A DNA stretch of 12,242 bases from Auxenochlorella pyrenoidosa (Eukaryota > Chlorophyta > Trebouxiophyceae > Chlorellales > Chlorellaceae): the NCBI GenBank assembly GCA_001430745.1, contig KQ481947.1:65413-77654 (forward strand). The letters are read 5' to 3'. Position numbers and translations under genes: made by a program. The notes under the pieces are model-generated. The model saw nothing but the letters and a program-made list of their open reading frames with translations, was not told the DNA's origin and did no database searches. Positions 1-8,644 of this stretch are shown piece after piece. The stretch's first letter is position 1, and the number at the start of each line of letters is the position of its first letter.

Positions 1-55
1 CGTGCGTGCGTGTGTGTGTGCGTGTGTGTGGTGTGGTGTGTGTGTGGGGGGGGGG
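1..55. repeat. TG-rich microsatellite followed by a 10-base G run
   Basis: Alternating TG/CG dinucleotides cover about 1-45, followed by an uninterrupted run of ten G at 46-55. It lies in a probable phototropin intron. This is simple sequence and likely to vary in length between strains or assemblies. Confidence 0.9.
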
Positions 56-301
56 TCCAGGGTTTTGGGCAAGGTGTAATGAGGCATGTGGATGGGTGGG
101 TTGGGCAGGGGTAGGTGGGGGGGTGGGTTGTGGGTGGCGGTGCGGCGGGAACAGGCAGCTGGGCCGCGGAGATGCCACGGCGTCGGCCAGCTGCGAGCTG
201 TGAAGCGCACTGCCTGCTGCCAAGGCTGGCTGCATGCAGCAGCCAGGCCACTGGGGCTGCCTAAGCAGCGGCACACCCCCACGTGCCCGCCCCTCCCGCA
301 G
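1..301 (+). other. Phototropin intron, 3' part (no gene seen)
   Basis: No LOV or kinase coding is visible here. The stretch starts with a TG-rich tract and ends in a pyrimidine-rich acceptor (cccctcccgcag, ending at 301) directly before the LOV2 exon. It is best read as the 3' part of the intron preceding that exon. The frame is open across the acceptor back to about 203, so a longer exon cannot be fully excluded, but that extension has no LOV similarity. Confidence 0.6.
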
Positions 302-3300
302 GCCTTTGTGGTTTCCGACCCCTCGCTGCCCGACTGCCCCATCGTGTTTGCCTCCGACTCCTTCCTGGAGCTCACGGGGTACCGCCGGGAGGAGGTGCTG
401 GGCCACAACTGGTGAGAGGAGGGGAAAGCCCGCCGGGGGGGGTTCCTTCATGGGATAAGCCGGGAGGAGGTGCTTGGCCACAACTGGTAAGAGGGGTGGG
501 GGGAGGGGTGGGGGGGGGGATGGGGGGGGCGGGCGCGGGGTCATGGGATGGGGTGCTGCCGGGGTCATGGGATACCGGCGGGAGGAGGTGCTGCTGGGTC
601 ACAACTGGTGGAGGGGGGGGGGGGGGCGGCCACCTGCGCTGGGAGGGGAGGGGGGGGGGCCACCTGCCAGCCTGCCATATGCATGCGGGTTGTACCTCGC
701 CCATGGGAGACAGAGCTCAGGGGCCACAGCTGGTGAGGCCAGGCATGCCCCGGCATGCAGGCTCAGAGGGGCGTGGGAGTGGGGCAGGCGGCCTATGGGG
801 CTGGCCTGGGAGGACGGGGGAGCGCATTCCCCTTGGGGCTCAGCACGCCAGGGCACCTGCCCGGGCCAGCATGCTTGAAATGCCAGGCCCCTTTACCGAG
901 CAGATTGAGCAGGGCCTACCTTGGCGTGTGGCGCGGGGCAGCAGCAACTCAGGTGGGCCAGGAATCAAAGGACCAGAGCAGCTGACCGTGCCCCGCCTAC
1001 CCATCTGGTTCCGTCCCACCCCCCGCACCGCCCTCGCAGCCGCTTCCTGCAAGGCCCCGGCACCGACCGGGCGGCGGTGGCGGAGCTCAAGGCCGCCTTC
1101 ACTGCGGGCAAGGAGTGCACCGTCAAGCTGCTTAACTACACGAAACAGGGGCGGCCCTTCTGGAACCTTCTCACGGTGAGGGCTGGCCAGGCTTACTGTG
1201 GGAGAGGCTCCACCCTCCTGCCTGGCTCCGTCTCTATTTCAGAGCCTGCACCAGAACTGGTGTGGGTGCCATAAAGCTGCCACAGCGCTCAGCTGCTGTG
1301 AGCGCTGTGCACTGCCGATGCCTGGAGCTGACTTGCTGCATGCAGTGAAGGCTGGATCCTGCCATGCTTCACACGCCCCAAGGGGGAGGAGGCAGCTGAT
1401 GTGCGTTAGAGTGCCTGCCCACACTCCCCTGCAGGTGGCTCCCATCCACGACGGCCAGGGCCGGGCGCGGCTGCTTGTCGGTGTGCAGGTGGGCAAAGCC
1501 GAGGCACGAGCACGCACTGTCTGGGCAGGGCTGCACAGCCCTGCCGGGCAATAGCTTCCCAGGGGCCCCTGCCGGCTCACGCCTGTGCCCCAGTGGCACG
1601 CGCCAGGGCGGACGACCGCGTGGTCCGGGCAGCTTACAGGCCCTCTGACACCGCCTCATAAAGCCCAAAGCTCCTTCTGCTGCTCTCGAATTCCTCAAAC
1701 CTGCTCGAATCTCCTCTCAAAATTTCTCAAATCTTCTCCCAATCTTCTCGAATCTCAGATGGATGTCACAGAGGAGCGCAGCGAGGAAGGAGCCGCGCTC
1801 GCGGAGCACCAGGCAGCCACAGCGGTGGAGCGCGCGCTGGGCACGCTGGGCTGGTCGGGCGAGGGCGACGACCCCTGGGCCCACTTCCCGCAGGCACGGG
1901 GGCGCCGGCTGGTTGTGCTGTGGTATGCTATGCTGTACTGTGCTGTGCTGTGCTGTGCAGCTGCAAAGGCCGGGTCGATGGTGCTGACCGGCTGTACAAT
2001 CACCCTACTGTGGTTGACGCCCTGAGGGTGGGGCAAGGGTATTCCAGGGCTGTATTGTGGCGCTGGCGCTGCTGGAAGCCACGCAGCCCTCGCCTCGCCA
2101 CCCTCATCTGTCGGCAGGCTGAGCTGGCGCCGCGCAAGCCACACCAGGACGGGGACCCCGCGGCGGCGGCGCTGCGTCAGGTGGTGCAGGTGGGCCCTGC
2201 CCAGCTGTACATAGAGCGCAGGCGTAGCTGGCGGCTGGCGGCTGGCCGACGGGGGCGGCTGACTGGTGCAGCGCCGGCGCCGGCGGCAGCGCCGGCGGCG
2301 GCGGCGCCGGCCTCTGCGTGCCGCGCCGTGTGTGGCAGTGGCGCTCTCTGTGACCCCCCCTGCCCGCCCCCCCAACCACCCACCCACCACCACCCCCTGG
2401 TCAACCCTGCTCTCCGCTGCAGGCTGAGGGTGGGCTGGACATGAGCCACTTCCGCATGCTCCAAGAGCTGGGCTCTGGCGATGCCGGCATCGTGCACCTC
2501 GTTGAGCTTGTCGGAGGGCCCGGCAGCGCGCGGCCCGGGGGCGGCGGCCACCTGTTTGCGCTCAAGTCGTTGGACAAGGGGGCGACTGAGGAGCGGAACA
2601 AGGTGAGGGACTGAGAATCATCACCGTGACACGGACTGGGGGGCAGCGCGCCTGTTGGCCTCTCTGTTGTGGCTGCATTGGCCCTGCTCCCTTGGTGCTG
2701 CCGGCGCCCTGCCTGCATCCACGACCAGAGTTGGGGCCGGCAGGAGCCCACCCGCGCCGCGCGGCATGCCCCCACCGCCCCCAGGTCGGTCGAGTGAAGA
2801 CGGAGCACACCATCCTGCGGGCAGTGGACCACCCCTTCCTGGCCAAGATGTATGCCACCCTACAGACGGGTGAGGGAAAGCCGAGGGAAAGCGGTGCTGT
2901 TTGTCAGCAGCGCGGCCTCTCTTCCCTGGGTAGGACAACGCACAGCTGCAGTTCCCAACCCGCTAGTGCACATACACCACCACCCCCTGCCCCAGTGATC
3001 CTCAACGGTTGGGACAGTACAGCCAACGACCGAACGCCTGCCTTTCTCCATGCCCGTGCCCTGCCTGCTGCAGACACGCACGTGCACTTCCTGCTCGAGT
3101 ACTGCTCGGATGGCATGCTGTTCGACGTCCTGGAGAGGTGGGGGCCAGACACAGGCAGCCGCCTGTTTTGATACCCAGCAACCCGCCTGTGAACCAACGC
3201 CCTGCATGGTCCATTGTGCCGCGTGCTGGGTACACGAGGCATGAGGCAGCGCGCGCTGTCTGGCGCCGCGCTGTCTGGCGCCGCAGCAAAGGGACCAGCC

Positions 3301-5823
3301 CGTGGGCTGCCCTGTTGCTGCACTGTGATCTTCCGATGTCTGCCGGCATCTCATTCCGGCTGGCACCTAGGCCCCCTTACCGCCCTTGCTTCCACTTGGG
3401 CCACTTGGGCCCATTCTGGTCATCCCCCTGGGCTGCCCCCCCCCCCTTGCCCGCCCTGCAGGGCGCCAGACCACCAGCTGCCCGAGGAGGAGGTGCGGTC
3501 GTACGCCAGCGAGATACTGCTGGCCCTGCAGTACCTGCACCTGCAGGGGTTTATCTACCGGTGAGAACCGTAACTTGTTTTGGGGGAGGGGAAAGGAGAG
3601 GATTGGTGTGTGTGTGTGTGTGTGTGTGTATGGGTTGCATTTACCCCGCATGGTAGGCCCTGGTGGACCTGGACAGGGGAGAGAGGGCAAGGCAGGGCCG
3701 AGTGCGCCAGCCCTGCAGCAGCGGGGAGCTCGCCGTTGGGTTGGCTGGTGCAGCGCGGGCCTGGCAGGCCTGCCGAGGATCTGGCCCAAGCGGCTTGGTG
3801 GTCCCTTCAATACCGGCCTCCCATCTGTGGCATGGCTGGGTCCTCCTGACTTTCTGGCATCCCTTGGGCACCATGGCATGCCCGCAGCCCCCCACCCACT
3901 GCGGCCTTGCCTCGGCCGCTGCGCCCTCTGGTTGCCCCTGCCCCCCCGCAGGGACCTGAAGCCGGAGAATGTACTGCTGCACCGCAGTGGGCACTGCATG
4001 CTGACAGACTTCGACCTGTCTTACGTCAGCCAGCAACAGACGGCACCAGAGCTGGTGGCCGCCGGCGGCGCATCCGACCCCAGCGTGCCCCCCACGCCGC
4101 CCTCTCCCCCACCCCCGCCCCCTGCCTCTGGCCTGGGACGGCGGTCGGTGCGCCCCGCCCCGGGCGTGCTGCTGCGGCCCTCTGCCAGCCTGTCGTCGTC
4201 GCGCGGCAGCAGCAGCACCCCCCGCAGCGTGCACGGCAGGCACAGCGAGCACAGCGGGCGGATGCTGCTGGCGGCGCAGCCCTCTGTCAGGACCAACTCT
4301 CTAGTGGGGACCGAGGAGTATGTGGCACCCGAAATCATCACTGGAGTGGGTGAGCTGCAGCGCTGCGCATGCCCAGCGGGCCTGGCTCCGCACGGGTGCA
4401 GCGTGCAGACGTGGCTTGCCACAGCTCTGCAACAAGGGCGGGCTGCACTGCAGCCTGTAGCGCTGCAGCTGCTGAGCGGCACCCTGCTGCCGCCCCCGCC
4501 TGCACACACCCCTCCTCCCGAGAGCCGCTCTTGACCTCGCAGCACGTTTCCCCCCGCCCTCCTCTCAGGCCATGACAGCCAGGTGGACTGGTGGGCCCTG
4601 GGCATCCTCATCTTTGAGCTGCTGTTCGGCACCACCCCCTTCAAGTGCGCCAGTCGACGCCCCTGTGCGCCTGCCTTGCAGCGTGCCGGTGGTGCTTGAG
4701 ATCCCAGAACCATCGTGCGAGCGTGGTTTCGCCGCTGCAGCTGCAGCCCTCCCCGCCTCGTTCCCCCTCCTTTGCACCAATCTGGACCGTGACGCGCCGG
4801 CCTGCCCCAGATGGCTGCAGCCTTCAGAGGCACCGAGCCGGGGCATGCACAGAGTGAGCGCAGACACACATCCCGCTTCCCTCCCCCTCTCTCTGCGCCT
4901 GCAGGGGGCCTCGCCGCGATGCCACATTTGACAACATCGTGACTCGCGAGGTGCGCTTCCCGCGCGCCCCCGAAGTGTCGGCAGAGTGCAGGGACCTCAT
5001 CACCCGCCTGCTCACCAAGGTGAGGGCTGCAAGGGGCAGGCTTGTGATGCCAGCAAGGGGCAGCACGCAAGTGTGTTGTTTGTGCGTGCATGTGAAAGGA
5101 CATGCGGCCTGCTACTTGGCAGCCTGCAGCAAGTGGGGAGCACCCACTGCCAGCTGGCAGTGGTGCCCGGCAAGTTCGGGGTGTGCATGCCCCTCCCAGC
5201 TGGGCTGGCCCACAAGGCGCGCCCCCGACTCCAACCAGAGCACAGCAAGCTTTCCACAAGGCGACAGCAGCTTCAGCCCTGCAGCAGGCCAGTCCTCGCA
5301 GCAGCTGCGGCCCTCCTTGCCCACCAATCTCCCGTCCACCCTCGCGCTGCAGGACCCCACACAGCGGCTGGGCGCGAGGGCAGGGGCCGATGAGGTGCGG
5401 CAGCACCCCTGGTTTGCGGGAGTGAGCTGGGCGCTCGGTGAGTGCGGGCTGGCAGCACTGCACAGCAGCACCACGGCGCAGCAGCACCGCAGCGCAGCGG
5501 TATATACCCCAGCGCGCGGCGCCAGCGGGGCAGCTCTCGGGAGGGCAAGCCCTCCTGGCCCCACCTCGCGCACCGGCCTCTGCCTCCAACAAGCAAACAC
5601 ACACGGGGCTGACGAAGCGGGGCCTGCCCTGCCCGCCCCTGCCGCAGGCCGCCAGGCCAGCCAGCCCTCGCTGCAGGCGGCGCTGGAGCGGGGCTCCACG
5701 CTGGCACGGTCCAGCCTGGCGCGTGCCAGCTCAGCGGGGGCCTCGCTGCCGGGCACCCCCAAGAAGCGGCGGGAGGGGGCGTCGGTGGGGTGCTTCTCCA
5801 TGCGGCGGCGCCCCAAGGCGTGA
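302..5823 (+). CDS. PHOT: Phototropin blue-light receptor Ser/Thr kinase (LOV2 + kinase), 5'-partial
   Basis: Proposed exons: 302-411, 1040-1175, 1435-1488, 1759-1893 (or to 1911), 2118-2189, 2423-2602, 2785-2869, 3074-3137, 3462-3560, 3952-4349, 4569-4644, 4905-5019, 5353-5437, 5648-5823. They join in frame to 594 visible residues (600 with the alternative donor). Residues 1-100 form a LOV domain: [12 protein letters not shown], then GHNCRFLQ with the flavin-adduct Cys37, NYTKQG.PFWN, and GVQ ending at the flavin-contacting Gln100. ASDSFLEL and TKQG resemble LOV2, so LOV1 should lie upstream. The kinase (about 181-528) shows the glycine loop LGSGDAG, FALK (Lys217), YRDLKPEN (312-318), DFD (331-333) in place of DFG as in phototropins, GTEEYVAPE (431-439) and [13 protein letters not shown]. 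About 90 residues, Pro/Ser-rich, are inserted in the activation loop. The tail (538-594) is Ser/Ala-rich and ends in basic residues. In this family, blue light forms a Cys-FMN adduct that releases kinase activity at the plasma membrane or flagella. Family call is secure; individual junctions less so. Confidence 0.95.
400..739 (+). repeat. Degenerate direct repeats of exon end plus splice donor
   Basis: The authentic exon end, gggaggaggtgctgggccac followed by aactggtgag, recurs as imperfect copies. Copy 1 lies at about 449-494 (donor-like caactg|gtaaga at 487). Copy 2 lies at about 566-613 (acaactg|gtggag at 608). Copy 3, at 721-738, keeps only gggccacagctggtgagg. Copies 1 and 2 also share catgggata upstream, which suggests one was copied from the other. 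The core ggccacaactggt in copy 1 is identical to the exon. Confidence 0.85.
412..1039 (+). other. Phototropin intron splitting the photoactive-Cys codon (628 nt)
   Basis: The donor is ctg|gtgaga at 411/412 and the acceptor is ccctcgcag ending at 1039. The intron is phase 2: TG lies at 410-411 and C at 1040, together giving the Cys codon of the LOV motif GHNCRFLQ. The 5' half is extremely G-rich and holds three decayed copies of the preceding exon end with its donor. If the intron were retained, the next codons would read Trp (TGG) and then TGA at 413-415. Confidence 0.9.
510..660 (+). repeat. Poly-G runs in phototropin intron
   Basis: Uninterrupted G runs occur at 510-519 (10), 613-626 (14) and 650-659 (10), with many shorter ones between. 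They lie on the coding strand and so would be in the pre-mRNA. They may form G-quadruplexes and are prone to length variation and sequencing error. Confidence 0.9.
1489..1758 (+). other. Phototropin intron with CTCAAA/CTCGAAT repeat tract before the acceptor
   Basis: The donor is cag|gtgggc at 1489 and the acceptor is aatctcag ending at 1758. The last 80 bases (about 1679-1757) consist of degenerate units such as ctcgaat, ctcaaac, ctctcaaaat, ctcaaatctt and ctcccaatctt. They are pyrimidine-rich with regularly placed adenines and much lower in GC than the surroundings. Several of the adenines could serve as branch points. Reading through the donor instead gives a stop at 1552-1554. Confidence 0.75.
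1924..1959. repeat. Degenerate TGCTG/CTGTG pentamer repeat
   Basis: A tract of tgctg/ctgtg units ends in gtgcag, inside the phototropin intron between the LOV exons and the linker exon at 2118. It lies just downstream of the two candidate donors at 1894 (GC type) and 1912 (GT type). Confidence 0.7.
2271..2311. repeat. GCC/GGC simple repeat in intron
   Basis: Alternating gccggc and ggcggc triplets lie in the phototropin intron 2190-2422. No coding role is visible, since the flanking exons join in frame without it. Confidence 0.7.
3138..3461 (+). other. Phototropin intron with exact 15-nt tandem duplication
   Basis: This 324-nt intron runs from the donor ag|gtgggg to the acceptor cctgcag. It contains gcgctgtctggcgcc repeated exactly at 3253-3267 and 3268-3282, and a C-rich tract at about 3436-3446 near the acceptor. 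No gene is seen inside it. Confidence 0.75.
3561..3951 (+). other. Phototropin intron before the catalytic-loop exon (391 nt)
   Basis: The donor is cg|gtgaga at 3561 and the acceptor is ccccccgcag ending at 3951. It splits the Arg codon of the YRDLKPEN catalytic loop. Apart from the GT repeat near its 5' end I see nothing functional in it. Confidence 0.85.
3606..3629. repeat. (GT)12 microsatellite
   Basis: Twelve perfect GT units lie 45 bases downstream of the donor at 3561. Confidence 0.95.
5020..5352 (+). other. Phototropin intron (333 nt), no embedded gene seen
   Basis: The donor is aag|gtgagg at 5020 and the acceptor is cgcgctgcag ending at 5352, phase 0. It separates the exon ending LITRLLTK from the exon beginning DPTQRLGA, both standard kinase subdomain XI sequence. 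Nothing distinctive is visible inside. Confidence 0.85.
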
Positions 5824-5985
5824 GAGGCCTCGCTGCCGCAGCCCTGCGCGCAGCGCTGCAGCCCGTAGGCGGGCGTTGCCCTGTGCCGCCGCTCCCTGGC
5901 GGCCTTGAGGCGCAGGGCGGAAGAGTGTGCTGCCCAGCCTCTCCTGCCCAGCTTGGTACGTGCTACAACGCAACAAATCCCACAT

Positions 5986-5990
5986 TTACA
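5986..5990 (-). terminator. Putative TGTAA polyadenylation signal of the MYND gene
   Basis: TTACA on the + strand gives TGTAA on the - strand, about 614 nt beyond the MYND stop. It is the nearest minus-strand copy I can find. If used, the two convergent transcripts would overlap. A non-canonical signal closer to the stop is possible. Confidence 0.35.
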
Positions 5991-6234
5991 GCCCTAAAGA
6001 CAAGGAATCCGCCCACCTGCAACAAACGAGTGCCTGGTACTGACCCCTGTTGCTTTCTCCTGCCAAACTGCCCCATCACTTCCACTGCCATGACCCCGAT
6101 CGCCCTTCGGCACGTGGTTCCTGTGCCCGGCCCTGCCCTTTATATGCCTTGATCCCTACAACCCTACCAGACCAGACTTGTAGTAAAGGGAAACCTGTGT
6201 ATTCCTAAGATGTCAAACATGTTGCAAAGCATGT

Positions 6235-6239
6235 TGTAA
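6235..6239 (+). terminator. Putative TGTAA polyadenylation signal of the phototropin gene
   Basis: TGTAA is the usual green-algal polyadenylation signal. This is the only plus-strand copy I find between the phototropin stop and the next gene, and implies a 3' UTR of about 430 nt. It sits in an AT-rich patch. Confidence 0.5.
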
Positions 6240-6603
6240 TAATGCAGCAAGCTGATGTGCTAGATACAAGCTGCCACAGGTACAGTCTTGCCGGGCTCGC
6301 ATTTGCGGCGGGACCATGCCCATGCGTCCCCTGATAGGTTCACAGCCGATCGGACCAAATATTCCGCTTTGCTTTGGCGCGTCGAGGCGCCGGTCTGCTG
6401 CTGTCAGCTCTTCCCCTGCAGTGCCGGCCCAGCGACACAGCGTACACGGCACAGGTGCTCGTTTCCGCGCTCAGGATTGCCCTTGAGAGACCAGATCAGC
6501 CTGTACACACTACTGTCAGGTTGTTTCACCTTATAAATCCACGCATGCATTAATCATATGTTCAGGTCATTGGCGGAGGGCTGCTGTGCCCTGCTGGGCA
6601 GGT

Positions 6604-8644
6604 TCAGGGGCTGGCGCTGCCGGTGGCGTCGGCGCGCCGAGCAGCCGCCAGCGCGGCGCACTCGGCCTTGTGCCCGCCCCCGGGAGCGCGCCAGTGGCGC
6701 TTCTGCAGGTGCAGGTGTCGGGTGTGGAGGGCGGACAGATTGTCATGCCTGGAAGACTGCAGACGCCTTTGGCCGCTGCTCGCGCGCTGCGGCGGGCTGG
6801 TCCCCTGAGCGCGCGGCTGCCAACAGCCCCCCAGTGCGCTTCCTCACCTGGCACTCCTTGCTGCAGTAGGAGACTGCGCGGCAGGCTGCACATGCCCTCA
6901 GGGTGAGCGCCTTTTTGCCGCAGGCAGAGCAGAAGCTAGAAAAGTGCACGGGCGGCATGTCCGCGCGCAGCAGCGCCGGCAGCAGCTGCTGGCCCGGAAA
7001 CGATGCCGCCGCGCCCTCCACCTCGCCCATCATGTGTGCCAAATGCGCCTTCTCAAAACTGTAAATGTCCTTCAGGAGGCCCGGCCTGCTGAGGGCCAGC
7101 GCACGCTGCGCCAGGCCAAGCAGGCGCCGCGCCTCTGCCAGCTGCCAGCGCGGGCCCTCGGCCCCCGTCGTCAGCAGGTTGACGAGCGCTTCAGCACTTT
7201 GGAGGAGATTGTAATGGTCTGCGCAGGTTGCAAATCTACCAGGGGTTCTTGTCAGCAAAAAAACAAAGGAGAAAGTATGCCCATGGGCGTGGATCAAGGA
7301 AGCTGGCCTGGAGTGACCCTTGCAGGCCGCACCTGACCAAGCCACCATCCTGCGCGTACTGCACAGCGCACCCCTAGGGAGGCAATATCCTGCCAATGCA
7401 GGCCTGCCGAGCCACAGTCACAGCCGATGCCATGAGCTGTCGGCCTCACCCCTGCTCTCCTCAGCCGCCGCCAGCGCCCTGCGATGCACGGCTGCTGCCT
7501 GGGCAGAGCTTCCCGCCCGGTCAAGGGCCAGAGCGTGCATCCACAGGAAACCCGCGTTGGCAGGTTCTAGAGCCACCAGGCCGGCGCAGCTCTGCACTGC
7601 CGTCGGCACCATGTCACGGACCTGTGCCGGCTCGCTGACAACTGGCGCCCACCTGTTGACCCCGTAGGCGTGCAGCTGCAGGGCCAGACGCTGGGCAGCC
7701 GAAGCTGTCAGCAGCGGGTCAAGCCCCGCCTCCCGCTGGCGCCTCTCCAGCTGCAGCGCCGCTGCCTCACTGGCTGCCCACCCCCGTGCCAGCCCAGTCA
7801 CAGCGCTGTGGGCTGCTTGGAACCTCAAGCTGCCTACTGCTGGTTCAGATACGATGAGGATCGCGCACACGCCCAGAAGACTGAGCAGAGCAAGGTCAGG
7901 TTGCGCGGTGTCGCGAGCCCAGGACCGCTGCGTGTGTGGGGGCAGGGTTGTGAGGGAGGGTCGAGGCGTGGGCACCGGAGAAGCCCTGCAAAGCCAGGCC
8001 GGAACGGCTGCTGACCACCCAATCAACACTGCGCCTTTGGAGCAACTGCGCAGCGCAGTGCAGGCAAGCTCAGGCCCCACCCTCAACGTCTTTTCTCACA
8101 GCATCCTCCAGAGCATTGTAACAGGCCGGGTCCATCACAACGACCACACTGGCCGACTCAAGCTGGGCTGACGCGTAGCACCCGAAGGTGACTATGCCCT
8201 GCAAGTGCTTGTACGAGGGGCTGCCTGCACTGTGATGGCTTGCAGGGGCTTCCACAAGCGCTGAGCGCGAGCGCTCCGTGCAAACCAGCGCCGGCCCACC
8301 TGCAGCCGCTCCCGCTCGCTCAGGCCCTGCCGCTTCTCGCCGCTCTCGTCCAGCAAGGTGCGGTGCAGGTCCACCACCCAGTCCATGCTCCTCACAAACC
8401 GCTGCAGTTGGATGCGAGAGGTGTGCCATACTTAACAGCGGGCCACAAGCAAGCAACAGCGAAAAAGAGTGGAGAGCGCGGCTGTTGCAGGCCGAGGTGC
8501 CTCCTGGCCTTCCGCACCCACCCCCATGACCTCGGTCCTTGCCTGCAGGTCAGCGCTGCCATGGTGCTCGCCCGGCTCGGCCAGCAGCCGGCGGGCGCGC
8601 TCCACCTTCTCCCTCATAAACTCCTTCAGCTGCCAGGGCGCCAT
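6604..8644 (-). CDS. MYND-type zinc-finger protein with TPR-like helical region
   Basis: Exons, in transcript order: 8644-8543, 8401-8300, 8198-8100, 7927-7450, 7218-6848, 6702-6604. They join in frame to 416 residues plus TGA. The start ATG at 8644 is in good context (gccATGGcg), and the N-terminus is MAPWQLKEFMREK. Residues about 100-350 are Ala/Leu-rich and helical. A stretch around 216-258 (EPANAGFLW...ALDRAG...HRRALAAAEES) resembles one TPR repeat. Residues 357-399 are a MYND finger: CSAC, ACAAC, SYCSKEC, then HW...HKAEC completing the zinc ligands across the last intron. MYND fingers bind Pro-rich peptides, and many occur in SET-domain methyltransferases; I see no SET motif here, so an adaptor role is inferred. 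Exon 1 ends at a GC donor (cag|gcaagg). The acceptor of exon 4 is the least certain: it was chosen for its pyrimidine tract and matching phase. Confidence 0.8.

Larger units (their letters stand above)
5824..6603. other. Convergent 3' intergenic region between phototropin and MYND genes
   Basis: These 780 nt lie between the two stop codons. The centre (about 5960-6260 and 6530-6560) is AT-richer than the flanks, as expected for 3' UTR and termination sequence. Open frames here are short and show no recognisable motif. Candidate polyadenylation signals occur on both strands and are listed separately. Confidence 0.7.

Noticed and set aside
1..55. Telomeric or centromeric repeat
   Set aside because: The units are TG/CG dinucleotides followed by a G run, not a regular telomere unit such as TTTAGGG, and a similar GT tract occurs inside another phototropin intron.
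566..613. A second small LOV exon encoding GYRREEVL
   Set aside because: Copy 2 looks coding over a dozen residues, but it has an extra Leu codon, no acceptor of its own and a poor donor (gtggag). The true exon already supplies this segment, so it is a decayed duplicate.
1489..1554. Reading through the donor after GVQ in the LOV domain
   Set aside because: It adds 22 residues and stops, losing the kinase. Splicing to 1759 gives GVQMDVTE, the usual phototropin continuation.
3253..3282. CRISPR-like or mobile-element repeat
   Set aside because: There are only two adjacent 15-nt units without spacers or inverted ends. It is a simple tandem duplication in an intron.
4021..5604. 527-codon open frame on the minus strand opposite the phototropin
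   Set aside because: It runs across exons and introns of the well-supported kinase gene on the other strand, and its translation is compositionally biased with no domain I recognise. Long antisense open frames are expected in GC-rich coding DNA.
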